Origin: Straminergon stramineum
Lineage: Eukaryota > Streptophyta > Bryopsida > Hypnales > Calliergonaceae
Direction: 5' to 3'
Length of the DNA stretch: 64,000 bases
NCBI GenBank assembly: GCA_963920665.1
Contig: OY987269.1
Location: 18,106,501-18,170,500 of the forward strand
The notes below the pieces were generated by a model that saw only the letters and a list, made by a program, of their open reading frames with translations, was not told the origin of the DNA and searched no databases. Of the stretch, positions 49,125 through 60,545 are shown piece by piece. The position numbers and the translations under genes are program-made. How positions within the stretch are numbered: position 1 is the first letter of the stretch; each line of letters opens with the position of its first letter.

Positions 49125-50930
49125 CGACCGCGACACTACTTTTTTTTTACCACAAATGCATCACGGAAACCACAATCAGTCACTCTAGCCACTCACATCT
49201 TTTTAACCGACTCCAAATCGCAACCAACACCCCACAATCACACAGCATTACATACACAGCTAGCCCCATATATCCATCGCAACCAATTATATATTTCCCT
49301 GACCACCGACCAAGCGTCACAACCGTGTGCCCCCCACGTCAACCTACATTGCACCCGAACACCATTCTGCACCCGAATTGCGGAAAGTTCAAAGCTTGTA
49401 GTAACGATGTGCACCTTGTTGTAAACTCATGTGAGGAGAGCACGATCCCAGCATCGCCACCAGCGTATCCGCGTTGTTGTCATTACGCATGAGCATCAAG
49501 TTCTGGCCACCGTAAGGACCCAGACTGGTGACTGCCATCTTAGTTTCGAATGGTGGACTTGATTGCACGTTCTACACCGAGCGAGCTTCAGACAGGACCC
49601 TGATCGTGCAGAAGCATTTCGTGCAGAAGTCTTGGCACGCTTCAATCGACGACTCTTCTAGACTTCCGACTTCCTTCTGAGACTGGCACCTTAGTCCTTT
49701 CCTTGTCTCTTATAAGTGCCGGCAAGCGAGGCATGCAGGCTCGCTGGCTGGCTGACTTGCAGGCAGGCAGGCAGGCACCACCGCAGTGGTATAGCTGGTA
49801 TGCAGAGCGAACTGAGTGGGATGTATACGATTCAACCCCCAACTAAGTTAATGGACCTCCGCTAGGGCCCAGCTGGGCTTTTAAGCAAGATGTAGAGTCT
49901 CCGACGATGCCTGAGGTCGTCGAAGTAGTCTGCGCTTATACCAGGTCAAATACCGAATCCTGGCACGGGTAATATAATACTAATAAGGACAGCGAGGGCG
50001 CATGCACTGAGGCCGGGCGGGCGGGTATCCTCGGGTGCTCTCCAGGACCGGGGACCGGGCAACTGCCGGGTGACTGGTGTTGTACTGTCACCGGACTGCA
50101 GAGAGCAAAGCTACTGTGCCGAAGTGACTTTCACACTTACAGGCCAGCTCTGCCTCCTGCAGGTTGCTCGTGATGAGCCCAGCGGGTGGCGCAGAGGCGC
50201 GTTGCCATAAACAGCCAAGGCAGACCATGCATGCATCGCTGCTTGGCCGGTGACTCTGGAAAGCGAGAGCGGGTGGCTGATGAGGTAGGGCCAGCCAGTG
50301 GTTGTTCCGTCAAGGTTTTATTTTGTTTATTTATTTTTCACGTAAATGAAGGTTCCGTTGAGGTTCGGGGGGGGGGGTGTGAAGGTGACACTGTGACTCT
50401 GTGAGTGTCCTTTGGGTGGCCCACGTTTTCCGTCCGGTGGGCGGGCCCCCTGCCCACCAGCCTTTCTGACACCCGCCTGAAAACCTTCGCCCACACGGCC
50501 CCCTCGGGCCTGCAAATTTAGCACATGAGACAAGCGGGAGCGTCGCCCTAGATATGACTGTGATCAACTGATCATCCCTTCCAGCTTCCTGCTTCCAGAG
50601 TTCCAGCCCTGCAGTTCCGCCCGCGCCCCTGCTCACGGGCGAAGTTCCCATCGCGGTTCCCCACACTGACTTCCAGCAACTAGCGTCGCTGGACGACGGC
50701 GAAGAAGACAAAGGGGATTTTTAAAGCTTTCCTGCTGTCCGTCCAGTTCTGGCACCATCGGCCTGGCTGACTCGCGAGGGGAGACCTGATCGAAGTCCCC
50801 TCGGAGGTTTCAAATCTGATAAGAACTAAGGTAAGCTTGTATACATCCTCACGCAAAACCGTCACTGGTTGGAGATCCAGCATCTTTGAACAGGGGTGGG
50901 GGAAATAGTGCATAGAAGAAGTTAGGGAAT
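49125..50930 (-). promoter_or_regulatory. HD-Zip 5' leader and promoter region
   Basis: Balanced to GC-rich sequence extends about 1.8 kb upstream of the HD-Zip ATG, then returns to AT-rich. It includes a poly-purine/pyrimidine patch (G9 at about 50369) and 'ggcaggcaggcaggc' at about 49763. A 30-codon minus-strand ATG frame at 49642-49734 (MPRLPALIRD..., very basic) could be an upstream ORF if the leader reaches that far. No transcription start can be fixed from sequence alone. Confidence 0.4.
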
Positions 50931-52724
50931 GGAAGGGGAAGTGAATGGATTTGGTTTGAGAATTTTCAGAGACTGTGTGAAGAAACTACAAAGGTTCAAA
51001 GTAGAAGTCATGAGAACATTTTCTAGGAGGATTGAATTGCCTCTATGACTTCAACAAGTTGGGGGAAGTCTTAATTACCCCCTTGGACAAGTACATGATT
51101 CATAATCGATTCCGAAGAAGCCCTCTTGGTTATCCATTCATTTTTTTTCAAGTGCATATCTTCATGTAGGTCTCCCTAGTCTAACTCTACGAATTGTGAC
51201 TCTATATTCTCCTTTTAAAATTGAACATCCCTTGAAATACAAAATGTTTTCTCTTACCTACTCATTTCCTTCTCAATGCATCTCTTCAAAATTCAAATAG
51301 TTGGAAAATGAGGGCTCCTCTACTATGACTCCCCCTAATTGGGATACTAGATTTTTCTTAAGTAGACATCCCTTCGAATACAAAATGCTTTGCCTCTAAG
51401 TACTCTTCAACTGCCATTGGTTATTTTTTTAAAGCTAGCATTGAGTTTGAAAAAGCACTATGATGGAATTGGGTCATTGGTCTAGCTTCAAAAATATCTT
51501 TTAAAGATGTCCTCAAACAAGAGATGCTTCCCAAAGTAGGCTCCTACCTTCATTTTGTCAATGCCAAAGTATTGAACTCTTCAATTTGCTTATAACACAA
51601 TCAATATGAGCATATATATAATAGCACTTACCTCACTTTTATCAAGTAATAAAAGAAGATTTTTCCTAAAGTCCCAAACATTCAAGGATTATTTGGATGA
51701 TTGAGAAGATAGGGAATTTTGTTAAAATGGTGTCATCCTCCAACTTTGGCACTTTTATAGTTTAGACCGTTTGGTCTAAAATGAACACATGTTAGATTTC
51801 TTTAAATGATTTATCATAGAGTCCTAAAATGTCATCCACCATAGAGTTCTAAAATTGTTGTAGAGTTTTTATAAAACTATTGATGTAATTCCTTTTTCAA
51901 AAAATGAAAACTAAAGAAAAATATTATCTTAGAAAATAACCATGGGATCTCAAGCTTACCTTCTTGGATATCAACCTCAAAAATTTCAAGTCATCAATCC
52001 TATAGAATCTAGGAGATTCCCAAGTTCAAACAAATTTTCTTGAAACAAGAAAGGCCTAGCACTAAGTTGCAAGTTCTCAAATCAACATAGAGAACCATGT
52101 GCAAAATCAAATTCAAAATTCAAAAACTAAATCTAAAATTCCTTAGAGAAAACTTGAAAAAAAATTCTCATGCCTCTATCCTTTCAAGAGCATCACCAAA
52201 ACCTTACATGTGGTTTTGCTACTCAATTTCCAAATGCTCCATCTTCAATTTATTTTTTAAATGTTTATTTAATCCATTTCATAAAATCTTCAACTTGGGT
52301 ACATTTGGGCCTGATATTTGACACAAGTATTGTGTTTTCAGAAAGCTCAATAATGAAGGGTACTAATGAAATATGAAAATAATTTAAAAAAATTGGAAGT
52401 TGTTGTTTTTTCCTTTGGTTTGGAGGAACTTCGAATTCCTCTTCCAAGGTGGTATTTTCCTAACATTACCTTGGGTACGAACTTAGGGTATATATAACAT
52501 GAATAATTGACTAGAAGGACTTCAAGGGTACTCCTACCATTGGACCCTTGTTGACCGGTTGGAAAACCTTGCCACTGTCTGTAAATCCGGGACCTTTTTT
52601 CGCACTGCTTTGATAACATCAGTGGGTACACATTCTCCTCAACACAACTTCTTACCCACCGCAGGCACCAGCTAATTTTCTACTGCACCCCCAATGATAC
52701 ATATCTTGACATTTTGGAAGCTCC
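50931..52724. other. AT-rich intergenic DNA
   Basis: No gene or structured repeat that I can support. Confidence 0.5.
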
Positions 52725-52754
52725 TCCGTCCGTCCATCCATCCATCCATCCATC
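52725..52754 (+). repeat. (TCCR)n microsatellite
   Basis: Seven or so tetranucleotide units, first TCCG then TCCA. Confidence 0.85.
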
Positions 52755-53762
52755 AGGCTTGAGTTTGTCATTCATCCATAAAATTCATCCAAAGCCATCA
52801 TTAGCAAGGTGAAGGCTGCATCCGTCCTTTTTTTTCCCTTCTTCTTCATTTTTTCTTGAAATAAATGAGTACGGTAGTAACTTAAGTCCTTTGTTGCCTG
52901 CGTGTATGAAATAATTAACTTCCATGATATACTGTACATGTCAAATTGTGGCTTGACTTGAAGGAGTAGTAGTACTGGTCCTGTACAACAGCTGCCGAAA
53001 GCCTGGAACCTGAAGAAGTTTTTATTTTTTCATTGCTACCATCAATCAGGTTTGGTTTTTTCATTTTGGGGGAAGTGCCAAAGTGGCGATATTAGATGTT
53101 GTTGAAGTGCTACAAATTGGATAGAGAATATCACATTAGCACATATCACATATCTCTACTTCTATTTTCATCCACAATCTGGCAATTTCATCCAAGATTT
53201 TACAATATATGTTCTAGGGGCTTGGTGCAGGGCCCATTAGTTTGGTGCAAGTTGATGACAAATTGCCAGGAAAAAAACAACACTGCCATCAATCAAAACG
53301 AAAGCAAAAATGAAGAGCTGGAGATTGTACGTAGGATCGATTGATCGATATCAGACCTGCACTGGCTGAAAGAGAAAGGCAAACAAGAGTCTTTGAAGAG
53401 TGAAGGCTGCCAATTGTGCCAAATTCCAGAATGTTTTTTCAGAGCCATGTTCAGATTGGGGAGTCAATGTGCAAGCTAATTGGTAATGGTACAAACAGCG
53501 GGAAAAATTAATTAATTAATTATTAATTGGGACTTCAAGGGATTAATTAAGTTAGTGCGGGTTGTTTTTTCAGGTGAGTTAGAGCGTGTTTTTCGTGAAG
53601 TTGCAGGAGGGCGGTCCGACTTCCATTACCAATAAGTTAACCAAACATCACATGATATAAGGAAAGGGGTTGGTCATCTTCCCACCACCTACAGCTATAG
53701 TAGGACAGATCCTTGGATGGGTGAGTATGTGGCAATATTATCAAACCAATTGATAACAGTGT
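52755..53762. other. Intergenic DNA of mixed composition
   Basis: Contains an (ATTA)n run at about 53508-53530. Otherwise I see no gene. Confidence 0.45.
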
Positions 53763-53996
53763 TTAACCCTTAACCAATGTGCATGCCGAGGACGTTTTTT
53801 GTCCAATGGATGACAAAGAATCTTCCTATGTAGGACAATAGTGCATTTTTTCATCCTTAAAATTTTGCACTATAAGGTAAGATCTTGTGCCATAGTTTCA
53901 CCTCCAATGAGTACTTCTTTTTTTTTTGAAGTAGATGATGTTAGACTATTCCAAAAGGGATGATTTCCACAGCCAACAATCCATCTTAAAAGTTAA
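53763..53996 (+). mobile_element. TTAA-flanked MITE, copy 3
   Basis: TTAACCCTTAACC at 53763; the right end, with mutated terminus TTAAAAG-TTAA, closes at 53996. The interior is collinear with 701-930, sharing 'tgtcc(g/a)atggatgacaa', 'tatgtaggaca', 'gttt(g/c)acctccaatg' and 'gtagatgatgt'. Size 234 bp against 230 bp for copy 1. Confidence 0.75.
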
Positions 53997-54002
53997 GGGG
54001 GG

Positions 54003-54235
54003 TATTGGCAAAACCACCACATTTGGTTATATGCCTAGCTAGTTACCATTATTAATTAGACTAGACAAAGTTTTCATTGATTTTCTTGATGGAAAGTGGA
54101 AAGAAGTTCCAACACAACAAAGAATGTGACATTTGGATACTTAATGCAAAAGTTGTGAACAAACAAAGTTTGGTTCTAAAATAGTTTCTTCTACACAAGT
54201 ACATAATTAATTTTGGAGATGTACACAGAGTGAAG
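54003..54235 (-). repeat. 250-bp dispersed repeat, copy C
   Basis: Contains 'ctagttaccattattaattaga', 'aaagaatgtgacatttgga', 'tctaaaatagtttcttc' and ends 'ttttggagatgtacacag'. It is inverted relative to 56416-56660, and the pair encloses 54236-56415. Confidence 0.65.
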
Positions 54236-56415
54236 ATGGGTTTTTTGGGTCAGTGGCCCTTCAATTTGGGGGTGCCCACCTTACCAATGAGGTTGGGGGC
54301 CCTTTTGCATCTTTGAAAAGGGGCCCTTGTAGTGAACAAAGTTGTCTTCTCTGGCTTCTCAACCACCCCCAATCCTTGAAGGGACTTAAAGACCCTCTTA
54401 GATATCTAACAAAGCATAACACCTTTGAAATATGAGATGACTATTGCTTGGTTATACAATGTTATCTTGTTCACAAGTTGAGGTCATTGTCATTGTATCG
54501 GCACCCATTATTACAAGTTATTGCAATACCACAATTAAAAAAAAGGGTTGGGATTTGGATAAAGGATTAAGGCATTCTTAATATATGGGATTGGCATACA
54601 AGCCCATCAAATATATTTCTAATTTTTCACTACTTTATACTTAGACTATGAAATTTCTATGATTCAAAATGCATCCCAAAGTACTTTGAATAGGCACAAG
54701 AAAATTCAAATTTAGACATTGGACCCTCAAAAGAAACCCCTTCAAATGCAAGCGAAAAGGCAAGAATTCTAGAGGCTTTGGCAAATCATGCTCATATTAG
54801 TGGAGAATTGAGGGCTTCAAGAGCCTGTTTCAAGGTTGTCCCTACATTGTTCCCTCTGCTACCAGAAATTGGGAACCAAACCATAATGGACTAAATTTTT
54901 GAAAAAAATAAAATTTTAATTCCAAAATTTCTAAAAAGTATTGATAAACCTCAAACTAAATTAAAAAATAATGAATTTTTTCTAAATAATTGAAAATCAT
55001 ATTATTTTTTGATGTGGCAATGTTTGTGGCACCTCATGCTGTTGATGTGGTGAGTTCCCACACCTTAGGAACTCAAAATAACTCGTAGCCTCTTCATGCC
55101 CTTGAATCTCTTCTAATGAGAAAGCTAAATCATGCCAATGGCACAATATTTTTGGAGTGCAATTGATATGTTTTACCTTCCCCAGAAAGACCTTGTCTAA
55201 AACCACCATCATCCTCTATGTCATTATAAGAAGACATGATATTTTTGGATGTCTAGAAAAACATGTGATGGTGTCAAAGTTGATGTGAAAAAAATCAGTG
55301 TAGATGTCTCCTAAAATTCATTATAATGAACAAGCAAAAAACGTGGAAAAAAACATCCATTTTGAGCTTGAGTTTTCCAACATCACAAGTAACGTGGTCT
55401 TTCAAGCTTCCCCAAATGTGCCATGTGGATGCCACGTAAGCGCCACGTGGGCAACGAGAGCCACATGGGGTTTTTTTTCATCCAGACCATCTTTGACGTG
55501 GCACCTGATATATTGGTGGGAAAAGTGACATGGCATGCCTTGTCAACAAACTCTTATGTTGTTAAAAAAATTTGGTGTTGCTTTTTGAGATGTCAAACTA
55601 GACATTTGGGAAGACATCAATTGGTGCATACCCTATTCATAAGGCAAGATCAATAAAAAATAATTATTTAAAATAAAATAAAATGAACAAAAAAATTATA
55701 GAAAACTTATCATCTACCATCAAGAGATTTTATGATAGTAAAATAAACAAATTACTTCTATAGAAGTTAGTGAGAATGAAGGGTAAAAGGGTCATATTTA
55801 TATCCATTCTCTATCCATGGTGAGACAAAAGATATGGGATAATTAGAATATGGGAACTTGATCATTGTACATGTCGATATTGTTTTAGACGTCTACATGT
55901 TGTTTCAAACATTTGGATGTTATTTCAGACATCTTATATGAAACATAATTCTTGTTTTTCATATCCCATATGGATTGTTGCACTTCATACCCACCCACCC
56001 CACGTTTATAAAGACCATCTCTTTTCATCCATTATGCGCATCCATCCATTTTCCTTTTTTCACAAAACATGCCACATGGCTGCCCTTTCCTAAAAAATTT
56101 CACATATGGTCAAAGTTTTACCATAGACTATAGTAATTTTACTAACTTACTAAAAGTCAAAATGGAGCTACTTGCTGACGTGGCAATCTATGTTTTTTGG
56201 GACGTCACAAGAAAACATGACCATATTTTTTCTAACATCATTGAGAACATGTCTGTCCGCAATGACACCTACTTGTTTTCCAACTTAGCCGCTTATGTTT
56301 TCCTCAACATCAAACCAAATTCACATTCATGTGGACATTTAGCGTCCAACGTAGGGTGCTTTAGAAAACATTTTACATTTTTTTGAAACAACACCAAAAA
56401 TGCAGTTTTCTTATA
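54236..56415. other. AT-rich interval with G-box-like clusters
   Basis: No gene. Short ACGTGG/CACGTG/GACGTGGCA motifs in both orientations cluster at about 55341-55535 and again near 55010 and 56070-56205. The interval ends at TATAGTG (56416), which reads CACTATAAGAAAACTGC on the minus strand. Confidence 0.45.
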
Positions 56416-56660
56416 GTGTGTACATCTCCTAAAATCAAAATGGACTTATGTGGAAGAAATAGTTTTAAAACATCTACCAATAAAAACTTTGATCCTTTAT
56501 AACTTTTGCATGTTGTATCCAAATGTCATGGTCTTTGCTACATTAGAACCTTATTTCTCTTGCCATCAAGAAAATACAAAAAAATTTACCATCTAATAAT
56601 AGAAAATATGCACAATAGCAAAAAATGACAGTTTAGGGGGGATCTACCTTAAGGTAAACC
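56416..56660 (+). repeat. 250-bp dispersed repeat, copy D
   Basis: Starts 'gtgtacatctcctaaaatc', contains 'ttttaaaacatctacc', 'aacttttgcatgttg', 'ccaaatgtcatggtctttgc' and 'ctaataatag', and ends in a GGGGGGATCTACCTTAAGG block. Confidence 0.65.
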
Positions 56661-57232
56661 AACCCATTTCTATTCACTCCCTAATAAATAACATAGTCTC
56701 ACTTTTGGCCCCAATTCCGTCTAAAAAATCATCCAAATATGTTCATTTTTTGAAAAAATTACCACATTAATGCCAACAAGGGATAACATGTCAATCCTGT
56801 AATGGTAAACACTTAAGTACCATTGGATACTAATATGGGAGAGTGGTTATGGATTGTTTATAGGATGTTCATGACTCCACTATATGAATGGTTTGCAATT
56901 TTATATCTAAAGGACCAAGTGTCTGTTCAACATACACAAGAAATCTTAGGCACGTTCCTACAAAATCATTATTGGTCAGAAGTTCATAAAATTTGGATAC
57001 AATTTGTAACCATATTTCTCCATATTGAAAAACTATTTTCTTTTCAGATTAGGTGCCCAAATAAAAAATTATGTTGTTTTGAACTTTTAAGCAGTTCAAG
57101 TAACTTTGGAATCTTTTAGGAATCTTTTGCAATAAAGCTCATCAACTTTTGAAATTTGGCACATATGTAACTAATAAAATATAGCATAAAATTATTCCCC
57201 AAAAAACAAACTTTAGTCTTCAAATCACATTA
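56661..57232. other. AT-rich intergenic DNA
   Basis: A stop-free stretch of about 98 codons (56823-57119 +) lacks an ATG at its start and resembles nothing I know. Its aromatic-rich composition could reflect an old transposon remnant. Confidence 0.35.
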
Positions 57233-57638
57233 GAGGTTGTCACACCTTCTTCACTGCACTCCCATTCTTCTCAAAACCAAAACGTGGCGATTTAGGGTTG
57301 GCTTGCAACATGCTCTCAAAGGTGGAATATACATGCTTTTGTTTTGAAGGTTTCTTGACTTTCATTATTCTCCTCTAGAGCAAAAGAATGGGAATGCAGA
57401 AGATTTTGCGAGTTAAGTATACTTTGTGACCCACACTATTTGCCATTGCACTTTAAACAACGACCCAACACTTGCAATACTTGTATATTTTAGTCAGAGG
57501 TGAACTTGTTCTTAGCATGAGTCTTCTATGCAATGCAAAAGGGGGGTTACACCTTCTTCACCTAGAACTATTGCTCATTTCCTTGCACCTACTATTCATT
57601 TTTGGAGAAACTTGCCCTTGTGAAGGTGTGATAGCCCC
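57233..57638 (+). mobile_element. PIF/Harbinger-like MITE, copy 2
   Basis: GAGGTTGTCACACCTTC at 57233 faces GAAGGTGTGATAGCCCC at 57622-57638. The interior is collinear with 2732-3130. It is preceded by TTA (57230-57232); the right flank is TAT, so the duplication is no longer exact. Confidence 0.7.
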
Positions 57639-59967
57639 TATTCTAAGAGGAAGCAAACTTTATTAGCTATGTTGGGGCAATTTCAAGAAAAAAAATATTT
57701 TCTTCTAACTTCAAGTCCAATTATCTTGCAATTGGTGGATTCCAAATTCTTGAAACTTTTTCCACATATTCCAAATGTTTGTCTCTAACATCTTACCATT
57801 TGGATTTTAAATAAAAAATTTCTTTGTTGCACAAAAAAATGACTAGTGTATTGCCTATTCATTTCATGTCCTTGCATTGTAGGATGATTTAGAGTAAGCT
57901 AGATTCCATATTTGCTTCTAAAATTTTTTATGAGTGAACCTCACAGCATATACTTAAAACTAAATCTTCATTTTGGTGTAGAGCAAAATTTTTACTCCAA
58001 TAGGTTCCAAAGTCTGCTAACCCTGTTTCATAGAAATGAAAAAAAAAATTCTCACTTCCAATGTTATAATCTTTCAATCCACATGGTCAAATGGGCTGAA
58101 ATTTTTTCCACACTTTGATAAAATAATTTCATTCAATTTTTTACATTTGAATTTTCAAAAAGAAGTTTCAATTTTCATTTTAGAATATCAGACCAAAAAA
58201 CCACAATTTTTGACAAAGTCACCTTGAACCACCCACCCACCATCAGTCCTCTAGGGCTCCAAGGACAGACCACTTTAGAAATTCATATAAATTACAATTG
58301 TAATAAAAAAAATTGTAATTCCACTTGGATTTGATTCATGAAACAAAGGCACACCTTTTGAAAAATGTGTGCCCCTCTTGGAGTTGGCCCAAAGATATTA
58401 AGATTGCTAATTTGAATGGTTTAGGTATCTTATTGGATGGCATTGCTTTTAGTGTGTCCCCATATCAATTTACAAGATTTTTGACTGTGGTCAACAACAT
58501 TGTGGATATGTTCAAATATGATAAGCTTTTTAAGAAAATTTTTTTAAAAAATTATGAGCTTAAATCCAGTGTCAACCCTGTCAGTAAATGAATTTGAAGT
58601 GTCTAATTTCAGTGTGATTGGATTGATTTTGGGGGGGCATGGTAACGCTCTCACTGATCTTGTCAGAAGATTGGCACCCTGTCAATTGGGGAGAAAGGTT
58701 CCAATTTCCTCCCAAATTTAAGGTCTTTGATTCCCAATATGAATTCAAAAAAAATTCAAATTTTACAGTAAGTGGTAGACTAAGTGATTTGTTCTTGTGT
58801 TTCCTAGTGAGGATGTCAAAAAATTTGCCATCAAAAGAAGGCTTTTAGGACTATAATTGTAAGGAATTTCATTTTAATTGAATGTTCAAATTCTGTTAGG
58901 TTTTGCCAATGAGGTATGTGCACTGATAATCATCACTACTCAAAATGTGATACTTGAATTTGGAAAGAAAGAGACATTAAATAATAAATATTGATGACAC
59001 AATCTAATGTATAAAATCAATATTTGAGAGTGTAAGAGAGCATAGTGTCATTTTTTTGGTACATCTACAAACAATACTTTGAGGTTTCAAAAATAATTCT
59101 TATTGTGCTCATATAATGGATGCTAGAATGCATTGGAATCATCTTTCATTTTGCTAGTAAGGTCCAATTTTAAAATACTTTATAATGGTAAATTTGCTAA
59201 ATTGCTATTGGAGTTGATTATGGGTGCACTTACTTCATTGTTTGGGATTTACAACAATACAACCTTCTTTGGGTGCCTACCATAAACATGTGACAAGTAT
59301 TAGAACAACCTTGATAATTATTAAGTAAATTGAATTAGTTAATTTCTTTTTTTGTTGCACAATTTTTACCATGTTTTTCCACTGAAAATCAATAATTTAG
59401 GGTTGGTTTTTACTAGGTCTGACCAAAGGCCCTCTTGAATTATGAAAGTAGTTATTGGTGGAAGGATAGGTGTGGTCAAAGTTAGGTCTACAATTTGGCT
59501 AAGGTCCATGAGAAGTCCAATTGGAAGTTTGGAACTCTACATAGCTAAAGCAAATAATGTGTTGTTGGTTTCAAGGAGTTTTTTTTTTCTTGATTACCTC
59601 TTTGAAGTAGGCCTAATAGATCTCTAGGAGACTAGGAAAAGGTTAAACCTCTCAAACATAGATTTTATCTATTTAATTGATCTTGTGGTTGACAATGTCA
59701 AATCTAATAATAAGTAAATATAGCATGACTATGGTCTCTCTTGGGTTTACACTAAGACTATGAAAAGTTTCATTATTGTATTTTATTTTAGCTCTTGCTT
59801 CACATGGTTATATTTAGCAAAGTGTGGTATCGTAGAGTGTTTGTGGTTTCTCGGTTAGGCCTTGGTGTAAACCAGACCTTACAATGAACTAACTCCTTAT
59901 AAACCACCGGTACTCTTCATTTCCATAATTTTGAAGAGGTATCATAAAAGCAACTTGAAATTATAAT
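57639..59967. other. AT-rich intergenic DNA
   Basis: No supportable gene. An open stretch at 58325-58591 (+) has no ATG at its start and is not recognisable. Confidence 0.45.
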
Positions 59968-60545
59968 TTAACCTCTAAGCGCTTTGATGTCCATTTTATA
60001 GACGATGAATAAATTGGAACTCGAGTTTCGTCCTCCTAACTACTTGAATGAAAGTTATTCTAATTTTTAGAGATACATTATCAAGTTTTTGTCCTATCCA
60101 AGGGTTGGATTTGGTGTTATTAGAGTACATATTTTTCTAAAATTACAAATGTGGAAGTATAGAAAGTGGTCAAATTGCATTGACTTTAGTTCTAAATTGG
60201 ATTTGCCAAAATGAGGTCATAGATTGGAAGAATACAAAAATTTCTAAAGATCACTATGTGAAGAGAACCTCATTTCAAATCCATTCCAACAAATTTTACT
60301 CAAAAAACAATAATATTTTGCTTGTAATCAAATTTTGAAGAAATTTTGGAATTTCTCTTTAAAAATTTATTTAAAAATTTTGGATGATAGCATTGGTGAA
60401 TCTAATTGTATAGATGGAATCTACAAATCAAAATCTACAACTTTTATTTGTATCTCAATTTCAAAATATGCTTCCAAATAGCACTTTATGATGATTTTTC
60501 TCAAATCCTCATTTCTAGAAACAAATCTAGACATTTAGGGGTCAA
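59968..60545 (+). mobile_element. TTAA-type non-autonomous element, 578 bp, diverged
   Basis: TTAA-CCTCTAAGCGC at 59968 and ACATTTAGGGG-TCAA ending at 60545. The ends match those of 24657, 36804 and 21859, and a short interior stretch ('aactacttgaa...aaagttatt') echoes them. It is shorter, probably internally deleted. Confidence 0.45.

Noticed and set aside
49125..49136. A four-residue extension of the HD-Zip protein
   Set aside because: It starts at GTG; the ATG at 49124 is the first proper start.
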